From DATDTB01 sp035291025 (GTDB lineage Archaea; Iainarchaeota; Iainarchaeia; JAFGOX01; DATDTB01): DNA of 17,289 nucleotides. Shown here one piece after another: positions 8,201 through 13,774 of the stretch. Below the pieces are notes generated by a model. The model searched no databases, was not told the DNA's origin, and worked only from the letters and a program-made list of their open reading frames with translations. Both the position numbers and the translations under genes were made by a program. The DNA lies in the NCBI GenBank assembly GCA_035291025.1, contig DATDTB010000005.1:1-17289 (forward strand). Reading direction: 5' to 3'. Every line of letters starts with the position of its first letter. Within the stretch, counting starts at the first letter, position 1.

Positions 8201-8745
8201 ACTTGCGTCGTGTCCGTCTGCGTCTCGTTCAAGTTCTCGAAGTAAGTGCTCCACGTGACGGTCTTGTTGTTCGCGGGCGAGCCGTTGCTCGCCAGCGCCC
8301 TCGCGTCGGCAGCCCAGCTGCCGCCCACGCCCGTTGAAGTTATGCTGATTTTCCACCACGCTGCAACCACGTCGTCGCCAGTGGCAGCACATTTAATGAG
8401 GCCTTCCTCTTCGATGCCTAATTGGCCACCAAGAGAAGCAGAAGGCCCCGTAATAGTCCCCTCTACAAACCTGTAATCAAGCTGTGCCACATTTGCGCAG
8501 CTGGTCGCGGCGCAGTCAGGTCCTTCCTGCAAAAGGCAGTCGACTGGAACAGTTGCGGGGCTGTTTGGCGCCACGTATTGAACCAAATAAGACAATGCCA
8601 AAGGGAACTCTATAACGGAAAACGAGATGTTTTTTGTCTCGGTTGCGTGCCAGTTTTCTGGCGTGATGGTGACGCCTGAAGCGGTTCCAGCCAATAGAAG
8701 CGCTAAAACCAGCACTATGGGGTTCTTGCAAGGCGCGCAATGCAT
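5296..8745 (-). CDS. Surface-anchored protein with six PKD domains and a Cys-rich region
   Basis: A 1149-residue membrane-anchored exported protein. Residues 1-24 form a signal peptide (hydrophobic core PIVLVLALLLAG). Residues 25-298 are beta-rich, with a CARDB-like segment around 185-295. Six tandem PKD domains follow at about 299-384, 388-469, 473-556, 563-645, 649-731 and 737-819, each with the DP(D)G and W-x-(F/W)GD motifs. Residues 824-972 contain 26 cysteines, with two copies of a CGxGxC...CxxCxxDCGxC module (864-885 and 892-915). A carboxypeptidase-regulatory-like beta domain spans about 1000-1068. A membrane helix at about 1093-1112 is followed by a basic cytosolic tail. PKD domains commonly mediate adhesion or spacing outside the cell; the specific ligand is unknown. 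A TATA-like box centred about 26 bp before the ATG indicates a leaderless mRNA and supports this start. Confidence 0.9.
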   Translation of the reverse strand: MHCAPCKNPIVLVLALLLAGTASGVTITPENWHATETKNISFSVIEFPLALSYLVQYVAPNSPATVPVDCLLQEGPDCAATSCANVAQLDYRFVEGTITGPSASLGGQLGIEEEGLIKCAATGDDVVAAWWKISITSTGVGGSWAADARALASNGSPANNKTVTWSTYFENLNETQTDTTQVRPPNLQLSIPSPPTATITAGSTVSISTTLQNVNDASHSGNAFNVVFSLDSSSPSGCASLVTAPLGIGTLASGASQNQSWSIQFNQTINHDCAFTLKALSDGGYQGTTTSTVRVNAAPTADFVLSPSSARRNVNFSFDASPSNDPDGAADIVSYSWAFGDGGTATGKTTTHSYSAIGSFNVTLTVQDSDGATSSVSKTAQVVNGVPTANFSITPSTGDRTISFSFDGASSSDPDNDSLSYAWDFGDNATGSGQAATHQFGAPGNYSVRLTVTDSQGGSNSLTKTLTVTNRAPSANFTVSPTSGNSATVFGVDGSTTSDPDGDSISSYHWDWGDDATSTGVTSTHSYAANGTYNIQLTATDQHGATGTKTKSVTVSGSSNNAPTASFNVTPAQGNMETTFSFDAGASSDPDGHALSYDWVFGDNTTGTGKTKTHAYAAPGSYTVKLTVTDSLGAKNSVEKSVSVFNDAPLCSFSITPSSGTTDTTFSVNASGTQDNDGTIASYAWTWGDSATSTGMTATHKYSAGGAFTVKLTATDDFGAKCSTTRDVVVTGTNNAPEAVFAFAPSSGDTSVTFTFDATDSYDPDGDAITYKWVWGDGSSDDTAQISTHRFNVSGSREVKLVVTDSKGASKQSTKNVTVRELDCTPSKHCLNNVKDCGEQARDCGGACTAKCPEDVTRIIEYYCGDGDCLHKENCTTCPSDCGNCPKPPASCGNGTCEPASGEACTNCVGDCGVCPDGSEQDQPAVNCSTAPQQCAGASDGRDKCDPIEKICVQCYVQDHCASGTRCENKKCVAVQEEDSGNPFQRVITDALDVTAPTEVIETTEIIVVVKNAAGAPVADALVYVEDQIFATDFEGKAKFKLKPGEYSARVSANGYLDKTVHLTVNRASQEPLTPVKRFQELSFECPEFLGWCVLYHVALALVLLVFFTVWRIKRFWPLNALRLPEFGKKKAKKQSLKEELFEKYNIKP
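6289..7851 (-). repeat. Tandem PKD-domain coding repeats (six copies)
   Basis: Six consecutive units of about 245-265 bp each encode one PKD domain. Shared protein features are a start like (A)xFxxxPxxG, SxDPDxDxxxY, WxxGD, THxY, G.Y.V.LTVTD and K.VTV. The DNA copies are diverged, not identical, so the array is old or under purifying selection rather than a recent expansion. Confidence 0.9.
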
Positions 8746-8766
8746 GCTATCCTAGATGGGGGTTGT

Positions 8767-8776
8767 GTTTAAATTT
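8767..8776 (-). promoter_or_regulatory. TATA-like box of the PKD surface protein
   Basis: The minus-strand sequence AAATTTAAAC is centred about 26 bp before the ATG at 8745, which places the predicted transcription start at the start codon. There is an AGGAT near the ATG but no full Shine-Dalgarno, so a leaderless or near-leaderless mRNA is inferred. Confidence 0.6.
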
Positions 8777-8864
8777 CTTGTTTTTTCCCGCCTTGACGCA
8801 AGGCCGGGGCTTGCCTGAAGGCAGAAATCCCGCGCACGAAAAAAGAACGAAGGCGTTGCGCAAT

Positions 8865-8892
8865 CTTTAAAAACCATACCAAGGCTATAAAA
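8865..8892 (+). promoter_or_regulatory. Two TATA-like boxes before the zinc-ribbon gene
   Basis: ctttaaaaacc (8865-8875) and ctataaaa (8885-8892) both resemble archaeal TATA boxes. Starts 26 bp further on would give 5' leaders of roughly 45 or 25 bases, both containing the ribosome binding sequence ggggag (8925-8930) eight bases before the ATG at 8939. Confidence 0.5.
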
Positions 8893-8938
8893 TGCAATCA
8901 AAAAACCAGCATTACTGAAAACGCGGGGAGAGTTTGCA

Positions 8939-9154
8939 ATGAAAAACGTTAAATGCCCAGTGTGCGACGAGGCCTTCGACGTAGAAGTCGACATGTACGA
9001 GGACGGGGACGTGTTGACGTGCCCGAACTGCGGGGCGGACTTGGAGATAAGCATTGACGGCAGCAAGGTCCACTTGGTCCCGACAGAGGAATCCGAGGAA
9101 GTCGGCAGCACTGACTTCGAAAGCGACTGGGAAGAATCCGGCGAAGAATACTAA
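8939..9154 (+). CDS. Small zinc-ribbon protein, LysW-like
   Basis: A 71-residue acidic protein with two knuckles, CPVC (C6, C9) and CPNC (C28, C31), 18 residues apart, which together form a zinc ribbon. The N-terminal layout (KCPVCDEAFDVEVDMYEDGDVLTCPNCGADLE) resembles LysW, the amino-group carrier of lysine and arginine synthesis, and other archaeal zinc ribbons. LysW normally ends in EDWGE, whose terminal glutamate carries the substrate. Here the tail is acidic and includes DWEESGEEY, so the residues are similar but the motif is not in place, and no lysX, lysZ or lysY is nearby. A carrier function is therefore unproven; a protein-interaction or transcription-related ribbon is equally possible. 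A Shine-Dalgarno sequence ggggag supports the ATG. It is divergent from the PKD protein gene. Confidence 0.8.
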   Translation: MKNVKCPVCDEAFDVEVDMYEDGDVLTCPNCGADLEISIDGSKVHLVPTEESEEVGSTDFESDWEESGEEY

Positions 9155-9200
9155 AAGACACGCTTAAGCCGCGCAACAAGCAAAAAAAAACGCGGCAGCC

Positions 9201-9211
9201 TTTTCTTTTTT
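9201..9211 (+). terminator. T-rich terminator after zinc-ribbon gene
   Basis: The tract ttttctttttt lies about 46 bp after the stop codon and suits archaeal oligo-T termination. Confidence 0.4.
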
Positions 9212-9261
9212 CTCAAAGTCTTAGGAAAAAACCAGCTGGAAAACCAACGCTTTTACTGGCT

Positions 9262-9278
9262 AAAAAAAGTAAAAAAAA
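9262..9278 (-). terminator. Double T-run terminator of the basic protein gene
   Basis: On the minus strand an eight-T run and then a seven-T run directly follow the stop codon at 9280-9282. This is a strong archaeal oligo-T terminator and supports the reality of the upstream small gene. Confidence 0.6.
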
Positions 9279-9279
9279 G

Positions 9280-9489
9280 CTACTTGGAGAGGCGTGCTGG
9301 CTTCCTGATTGCCGGGCGAGGGCGCTCGAACTCGACGACTCCGCCGTGCCCGCCGCGGACCAGGCTCACGACAGTGGCGCCGTGCGGCAAGACGTGGTGC
9401 TTTACCGCGTGGTGCTCCTTGACCCGGCCCCCCAGCAAAACCCGCCTCTTGGGCTGCTGGCGCCTTTGAGGCTTCCTGATTGCAACCAT
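9280..9489 (-). CDS. Small very basic hypothetical protein, 69 residues
   Basis: The protein has 17 Arg/Lys and six His against three acidic residues, so it probably binds nucleic acid. The N-terminus is RKPQRRQQPKRRVLLGGRV, the middle is His-rich (KEHHAVKHHVLPHG), then a beta-like segment ATVVSLVRGGHGGVVEFERP, and the tail is RPAIRKPARLSK. The peptide AIRKP occurs near both ends (residues 3-7 and 60-64) and is encoded by the same 14-base sequence. A TATA box (ttttata, about 9519-9526) predicts transcription starting about 9496, downstream of an upstream in-frame ATG at 9504, so the ATG at 9489 was chosen. Strong T-runs follow the stop. It may be a ribosome- or DNA-associated protein, but I do not recognise a family. 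The overlapping plus-strand frame is Cys/Trp/Pro-rich and looks like a shadow. Confidence 0.65.
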   Translation of the reverse strand: MVAIRKPQRRQQPKRRVLLGGRVKEHHAVKHHVLPHGATVVSLVRGGHGGVVEFERPRPAIRKPARLSK

Positions 9490-9517
9490 TGAAACCAATA
9501 CCATTAGGGCGCGAGGA

Positions 9518-9527
9518 GTATAAAAAG
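9518..9527 (-). promoter_or_regulatory. TATA box of the basic 69-residue protein
   Basis: The minus-strand sequence CTTTTTATAC lies just beyond the aminotransferase stop codon. A start 26 bp on would be about 9496, giving a leader of about seven bases before the ATG at 9489. Confidence 0.55.
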
Positions 9528-9532
9528 CGAGC

Positions 9533-10438
9533 CTACCCTATGGCGTGTCCGTACTCGGGGTTTTTCGTGAGTTTCACGAACTCTTCGCGGATGCGCCTAG
9601 TTACGGGCCCGGGCAACCCGTTCGCTACCGTTTTGCCGTCAATCCTCGTCACCGGGACTATTTCAGCGCCCGTCCCAGTGAGAAACACTTCGTCGGCTGA
9701 AAACAAGTCTTCAAGGGAAAGCCTTCTCTCTTCCACTTTTATGCTCTGAGCCCTGCATATTTCCATGACAGTCAACCGCGTCACTCCAACGAGTATGTTT
9801 TCCCTTCCAGGTGTGAGGACGACGTTGTCCTTGACGAGGAAAACATTGTCAGCGCTTGCCTCGCTCAAAAAGCCGCGCGTGTCTAGCATTATGACTTCCT
9901 GCGCGCCGGACTTGTTCCCTTCCAAGACGGCCAGGATGTTGTTGACGTAATTCGTGACCTTCAAGTTCGGGCTTACGCACTCCGACGGCGTCCGCCGCGT
10001 TTTTGCAACCACGACCGAGAGCCCTTTTTCGTAGAACTCCTCGGGGTATAGCTGTATCTTGTCTGCTATGACCACAACCGTTGGCATTATGCATTTTTTC
10101 GGGTTAATTCCCAAGTCGCCCTTGCCGCGCGAGACCACCGGTCTGTAGTACCCGTTTTCCAGCCCGTTCCGCTTCGCGAGCTCAACCATTACCTCCGTGA
10201 GCCGTTCGCGGGAAAGAGGGATTTCGAGCTCAATGCTTTGCGCGGAATCCCAGAGCCTGTCCAAGTGCTCCTTTAATCGGAAAATGCGCTTGCTGTAAAT
10301 GCGGATGCCCTCGAAGACGCCGTCGCCGTACAGGAAGCCGTGGTCGTAAACGGAAACGCTGGCCTTGCTCTTGGGCACGAAGGCGCCCTTGGGGTTGTCC
10401 GCGTCCAAGACGAAAACGAAGCCTTCCTTTTTACTCAT
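9533..10438 (-). CDS. ilvE: Class IV aminotransferase, branched-chain type
   Basis: A 301-residue PLP enzyme of fold type IV, inferred to make the last step of valine, leucine and isoleucine synthesis, or the first of their breakdown, using 2-oxoglutarate/glutamate. The PLP lysine is K160 in SPNLKVTNYVNN. Other family signatures are YDHGFLYGDGVFEGIR near residues 31-46, RPVVSRGKGDLG near 99-110, and FLSEASADNVFLV with E193. The frame remains open to about 10492, but the start is set at the ATG at 10438 because a TATA-like box on the minus strand (10465-10476) predicts transcription about six bases before it and the upstream residues do not belong to the family. D-amino acid transaminase or aminodeoxychorismate lyase are related alternatives; the BCAT call rests on overall resemblance. 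No other branched-chain genes are visible in the window. Confidence 0.88.
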   Translation of the reverse strand: MSKKEGFVFVLDADNPKGAFVPKSKASVSVYDHGFLYGDGVFEGIRIYSKRIFRLKEHLDRLWDSAQSIELEIPLSRERLTEVMVELAKRNGLENGYYRPVVSRGKGDLGINPKKCIMPTVVVIADKIQLYPEEFYEKGLSVVVAKTRRTPSECVSPNLKVTNYVNNILAVLEGNKSGAQEVIMLDTRGFLSEASADNVFLVKDNVVLTPGRENILVGVTRLTVMEICRAQSIKVEERRLSLEDLFSADEVFLTGTGAEIVPVTRIDGKTVANGLPGPVTRRIREEFVKLTKNPEYGHAIG

Positions 10439-10464
10439 TAAAAAAAACCTAAAGCCGGGAAAGG

Positions 10465-10476
10465 AATAAAAATAAG
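10465..10476 (-). promoter_or_regulatory. ilvE: TATA-like box of the aminotransferase gene
   Basis: The minus-strand sequence CTTATTTTTATT is centred about 32 bp before the ATG at 10438, giving a short leader of around six bases. It is what decides against the longer upstream start. Confidence 0.5.
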
Positions 10477-10494
10477 ACGCGTTTTCCGTCAACG

Positions 10495-10560
10495 CTTTTT
10501 GAGGGCTTCACAGCGACGAAGGTTTAGAGCCTGAGGAGCGTGCGAAGGCACCTCAAAAAG
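10495..10560. repeat. 10-bp inverted repeat spanning 66 bp between ilvE and tRNA-Pro
   Basis: ctttttgagg (10495-10504) and cctcaaaaag (10551-10560) are exact reverse complements. The inner 46 bases contain further partial complementarity (gcttc against gaaggc), so a long imperfect hairpin is possible. On the minus strand the first arm after tRNA-Pro includes a T5 tract, so it probably helps end the tRNA transcript. An undescribed small RNA is an alternative. Confidence 0.5.
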
Positions 10561-10568
10561 GGTTGGAA

Positions 10569-10674
10569 TGGGGTCGCCCGGATTTGAACCGGGGTCTGAA
10601 GCTGTTTTTGCACGCAGGAATACCGGACGCGCGCACCCAAAGCTCCGATGATAACCAAACTACACCACGACCCC
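10569..10674 (-). tRNA. tRNA-Pro (UGG anticodon) with a 32-nt intron
   Basis: Read on the minus strand, GGGGTCG pairs with CGACCCC as the acceptor stem. The D-arm is GTGTAGTTTGGTTATCAT, the anticodon stem GGAGC/GCTTC (one G-U pair), and the T-arm CCCGG TTCAAAT CCGGG. The anticodon loop is TTTGGGA after splicing, giving anticodon TGG and tRNA-Pro. The discriminator is A at 10569 and CCA is not encoded. Exon 1 is 10674-10636 (39 nt), the intron 10635-10604 (32 nt) and exon 2 10603-10569 (35 nt), so the mature tRNA is 74 nt. The intron lies after position 37, the usual archaeal site, and contains a 6-bp GCGCGC/GCGTGC helix. A full bulge-helix-bulge motif could not be drawn with confidence. Confidence 0.93.
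10604..10635 (-). other. tRNA-Pro intron (37/38)
   Basis: The 32-nt insert lies between G37 and A38. Its internal hairpin GCGCGC/GCGTGC has a 13-nt loop. The loop bases TTTG (32-35) can pair with CAAA near the intron 3' end, which is the position expected for the central helix of the splicing endonuclease substrate. The second bulge would then be four instead of three bases. Confidence 0.75.
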
Positions 10675-10796
10675 GCACCTTTTCTTGGGCGTCAATGGCA
10701 AACGCCTTGCCGCTCCAGAAAAGCTGCACCAAAAGAAACGCTGCTGGGTGGAAAAAAATCGCCGTGGCATTCCCAATGGAATGGCGCGTTTACTTG

Positions 10797-10805
10797 TTTT
10801 AAAGG
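10797..10805 (+). promoter_or_regulatory. TATA-like box of the first SGNH hydrolase
   Basis: TTTTAAAGG is centred about 27 bp before the ATG at 10828, so the predicted transcription start coincides with the start codon. This indicates a leaderless mRNA. Confidence 0.6.
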
Positions 10806-10827
10806 TTTTGAGTGCTAGTCTTCGTTC

Positions 10828-11868
10828 ATGAAAAACCATTCATTGAGGCAAAACGCACTGCTCTCGCTTGCAACCATAGTTGTCTTGGGGCTCTTCTTGG
10901 AGGCCGCGTTTTCGTTGTACTACGGCGCCCCGCACTTCCACAAGACTGGCTTTGGGGTGTGGATGTACAAGCCAAGCACCACGTACTCGTTTGACTCGCA
11001 AGTGGAAAGCGGCGAGTTCGACACTACTCTCACTACGAATTCGCTGGGGTTCTTTGACGAAGATCACGCGTTGGAGAAGGTGCCTGGAAAGAAAAGGGTC
11101 TTGGTGCTGGGCGACTCGTTCACTGAAGCCCGCCAAGTCAACAAAGGCGAGTCATTCGCCTACCTGGTCGAAGAGCGGCTGGGGGTGGAAGTGCTGAAGT
11201 TCGGTGTCTCGGACACGGGCGCCGTCGAGTACGCGTCGTTGTACGAGAACCTGGGGGCGCAGTTCAACCCTGACTTTGTCGTTGTATTCTTTTTCACGAA
11301 CGACGTCAAGGACGCGTGGAAGAGCTCGCAGGTGAAAACGGAGTCGTGGTACTCGACGCTGAGGAACATTGTCAACAATTCCCGCTTCCTGACGACACTG
11401 CTTAGGGCCTTAAGCCCCGTCGTCCAGTCAACGGAAGTCGTTGACGGAAAGTTCAAGTGGGTCTACGCTTACAGCGACGGACGCGACGCGGACATAGAGT
11501 TCGGCTGGCGCACTACTTTCGAGAAATTGCAGGAGTTAAGGGAAAAAACGCGGGGAAGGCTGGCAATCGCGTACATTCCGGACCCCCACGAAGTTGACGG
11601 CACCGCGTTCAAGGAATTCATCAAGCCCTACGAAGCGGACGGCGGTGAATGGAGCCCGGAAACGCCAAACGAAAGGTTCAAGGAATTCGCCGCGCAAAAC
11701 GGAATCGAGTTCATTGAGTTAAAGAGTGAAATAGTGAAGCACTCACGCGGCGAGGTTTACTTCAAGAGGGACGGCCACTTGACCAAGAAAGGCCACGAAG
11801 TGGTGGCCGGAGTCGTCGCAGAAAGGCTGGGGGAAATGCTTTCAATCAAGGGAACCGCAGGAAGCTAG
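10828..11868 (+). CDS. Membrane-anchored SGNH/GDSL-like hydrolase (copy 1)
   Basis: A 346-residue protein with an N-terminal membrane helix (about residues 11-31) and an outward-facing SGNH domain. Block I is GDSFTEA (S97), block II is near GVSDTGA, block III FFFTNDV (N158), and block V DGHLTKKGH (D315, H317). These are the expected nucleophile, oxyanion and Asp/His residues. The preceding TTNSLGFFD segment is typical of membrane-linked SGNH proteins that act on glycans or lipids as esterases or O-acetyl handling enzymes; the substrate cannot be read from the sequence. It is homologous to the convergent gene on the other strand, with almost identical catalytic spacing, and the two coding ends overlap by 27 bp. 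A TATA box supports the ATG. Confidence 0.88.
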   Translation: MKNHSLRQNALLSLATIVVLGLFLEAAFSLYYGAPHFHKTGFGVWMYKPSTTYSFDSQVESGEFDTTLTTNSLGFFDEDHALEKVPGKKRVLVLGDSFTEARQVNKGESFAYLVEERLGVEVLKFGVSDTGAVEYASLYENLGAQFNPDFVVVFFFTNDVKDAWKSSQVKTESWYSTLRNIVNNSRFLTTLLRALSPVVQSTEVVDGKFKWVYAYSDGRDADIEFGWRTTFEKLQELREKTRGRLAIAYIPDPHEVDGTAFKEFIKPYEADGGEWSPETPNERFKEFAAQNGIEFIELKSEIVKHSRGEVYFKRDGHLTKKGHEVVAGVVAERLGEMLSIKGTAGS

Positions 11869-12864
11869 CCCGACCTTCAAGGCGCGCGCTGCAGCCTCGT
11901 TCCCCAGCTCGTTCAAGTGCAAGTCCTCCAAGTAATAAGTCCTCTGCCCTTTTTGCTCTTCCTTGCTCAACGCGTCAGAAAAGTCAATCAGGCAAACGCC
12001 CAGCTCGCTTGCCATTTTTTCAAGTTCCGCGCGCGGCTTCCCCAAGTCAAGCTTTCCATCGAGGAAAGGAAACGCCTTCAAAGCCATTGACTCGTACAGC
12101 CCTCCGAATTCCAATGGCTCGGGCACGTACGCAACTACGAGGGAAGCGTTTTCTGCCGCGGCGCGTTCCTTGATTCTTTGAATCGAGCCGCGCGCGAGCG
12201 CCCAGCCCTCCCTCACTTCAGGGTAGGCGGCGCCAGTTGACTCGTAGGATTTCAGCCACGGGGTTACGTCGTTGAAGAGCCGGGAAGTGAAGTAAAAGGC
12301 AACTTGTCCTTCAAGGATCCTGTAAAGGCGTGTGTTTGACAGGAAAGAAAACGGGGAGCTGGCGCGGCGGTTGTAGTAAAAAGAGTCAGCGGGGTCGTTT
12401 GGCACGAACGCCAACACGATTACGTCAGGCTTGAATTGCAGCACAAACCTTTCAATCACTATTTCCTCTTCCAGTGTCCCAAGCGCCTCCCTCCCGAAGG
12501 CAAGGACTTCAACTCCCTCAAGCTCGGATTCAAGCAGTGCCGGGAAAGCCTTTTCGCGGGGCACTTGGTGGGCTTCAACAAAGGAGTCGCCCACAATAGC
12601 AATCCTTTTCACGCCCGCTGGTTTTTCCACGACGCGTTCCATGTCCATGAAGCCAAGAGAGTTAACGGAACGCGTGGCAAAGTACTCGCCGCCGGGGCCG
12701 CCAAACGACACGGTTTTGTTGGGCTTGTACAAAATCACGCCGCCGGGCCCGGACGCCTTGTTTGAAACGCCTTCAATCGCGAATTCTACCGCGTAGAAAG
12801 CCAACAGAAACGATGCAAGAGCGGCAAGCGCCAAAACCATCCCGCCGCGGAACGCCAAAGCCAT
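11842..12864 (-). CDS. Membrane-anchored SGNH/GDSL-like hydrolase (copy 2)
   Basis: A 340-residue paralogue of the convergent gene. A membrane helix at about residues 7-31 is followed by VNSLGFMD, block I GDSFVEA (S94), a FGREALGT segment, block III VPNDPAD (N157) and block V LEDLHLNELG (D314, H316). All catalytic positions are retained. The middle part (160-300) differs from copy 1, suggesting different substrates. The start is the ATG at 12864; a TTG three codons upstream is less likely, and GGAG lies about ten bases before the ATG. It is divergent from the TatD gene and its last 27 bases overlap copy 1 on the opposite strand. Polysaccharide or lipid deacylation at the cell surface is inferred. 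Confidence 0.87.
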   Translation of the reverse strand: MALAFRGGMVLALAALASFLLAFYAVEFAIEGVSNKASGPGGVILYKPNKTVSFGGPGGEYFATRSVNSLGFMDMERVVEKPAGVKRIAIVGDSFVEAHQVPREKAFPALLESELEGVEVLAFGREALGTLEEEIVIERFVLQFKPDVIVLAFVPNDPADSFYYNRRASSPFSFLSNTRLYRILEGQVAFYFTSRLFNDVTPWLKSYESTGAAYPEVREGWALARGSIQRIKERAAAENASLVVAYVPEPLEFGGLYESMALKAFPFLDGKLDLGKPRAELEKMASELGVCLIDFSDALSKEEQKGQRTYYLEDLHLNELGNEAAARALKVGLASCGSLD

Positions 12865-12903
12865 TAAAACCAAACTCCGGTAAAAAACTAAAAAGAAACG
12901 CCA

Positions 12904-12912
12904 ACGTATAAG
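12904..12912. promoter_or_regulatory. TATA-like box between the divergent SGNH2 and TatD genes
   Basis: The sequence cgtataag lies near the middle of the 93-bp spacer. Read to the left it predicts a start near 12882 (18-base leader with GGAG for SGNH2). Read to the right it predicts a start near 12935 (about 23-base leader for TatD). One box may serve both genes, or a second box was missed. Confidence 0.4.
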
Positions 12913-12957
12913 AAGCCTTGCGCGCTAGTTGCAATTTGATTCCTGCGAAAAAATGTG

Positions 12958-13710
12958 ATGCGCTTGTGGGCCGACATTCACTGCCACTTGAACTTGTTCG
13001 ACGACGCCAAAGGCGTTGTTGAAAGGGCAAAGGCGGGCAACGTCTCAGTCATTCTCGCGGTTTCCGAGACTCTTGAAGACTCAATCAAGAGCGTTGAACT
13101 CGCGGAAGGAAACGAGGCGGTTTACGCGGGCGTTGGACTGCACCCTAGCCGCGTTTCACCCGAGACCGCGTTACAGGCCAGCAAGATATTGGAGTTGTTC
13201 GCGGAGCGGAAAACCGCGAAGCTGGCGTGCGTTGGCGAAGTCGGGCTGGACTACAAGTACGCCGTGACCGATACCCAGAAAAGTCTCCAGCAGGGAGTCT
13301 TTGAAGAGTTCCTGGCGTTCGCGCAGGAAAAAAAGCTGCTGGTGAACGTCCACTCGCGGCGGGCCCACGCAGAAGTCGTTTCAACGGTTGAAAAGTTTGA
13401 CGTCAAAGCCCACTTCCACGGCTTCTACGCCAAGCCCGAACTGCTCAAGAGAATAGCGCAGCAAGGGCACACTGCCTCGTTCATGCCTGGGTCGCTTGTG
13501 TACTCGGACGCCGCAAAAAAGCTCAAGGTTTTGGGGGCGGAAAACGTGCTGCTGGAAAGCGACGGCCCGGTTGAGTACGGGGAAGGCGTTGGAGAGCCTT
13601 CGTGGATGCCGCGGCTGGGCGAAAGAGTGGCTGCCGCCCTTGGAATGACGGCAGGAGAGTTCGAGGAACTGCATTACGCCAAGGCGCGCTCGCTGCTGGG
13701 CGTCAAGTAA
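12958..13710 (+). CDS. TatD-family metal-dependent hydrolase
   Basis: A 250-residue amidohydrolase-fold protein. Metal-binding residues of the TatD family are all present: DIHCH (H8, H10), GEVGLDY (E94), VHSRRAH (H132), HFHGF (H152, H154) and ESDGP (D202). Characterised members are Mg-dependent 3'-5' exonucleases or DNases, so a role in DNA repair or nucleic acid degradation in the cytosol is likely, though some relatives hydrolyse other substrates. The ATG at 12958 was chosen over the GTG one codon upstream. Length is at the lower end of the family range (about 250-270 residues). It is followed 64 bp later by the coiled-coil membrane protein gene. Confidence 0.9.
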   Translation: MRLWADIHCHLNLFDDAKGVVERAKAGNVSVILAVSETLEDSIKSVELAEGNEAVYAGVGLHPSRVSPETALQASKILELFAERKTAKLACVGEVGLDYKYAVTDTQKSLQQGVFEEFLAFAQEKKLLVNVHSRRAHAEVVSTVEKFDVKAHFHGFYAKPELLKRIAQQGHTASFMPGSLVYSDAAKKLKVLGAENVLLESDGPVEYGEGVGEPSWMPRLGERVAAALGMTAGEFEELHYAKARSLLGVK

Positions 13711-13722
13711 TGGTTTTTATTG
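13711..13722 (+). promoter_or_regulatory. TATA-like box of the coiled-coil protein gene
   Basis: ggtttttattgg directly follows the TatD stop codon. A start 26 bp downstream would fall near 13743, with aggggt as ribosome binding site six bases before the ATG at 13775. Confidence 0.4.
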
Positions 13723-13774
13723 GTTTCATGACCACTTGGTTGAGAGGAAAAACGATTGCTTTAGGGGTAATTCA

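Noticed and set aside
9284..9469. Plus-strand frame opposite the basic 69-residue protein
   Set aside because: Cys/Trp/Pro/Thr-rich composition typical of antisense translation, no promoter or ribosome binding site.
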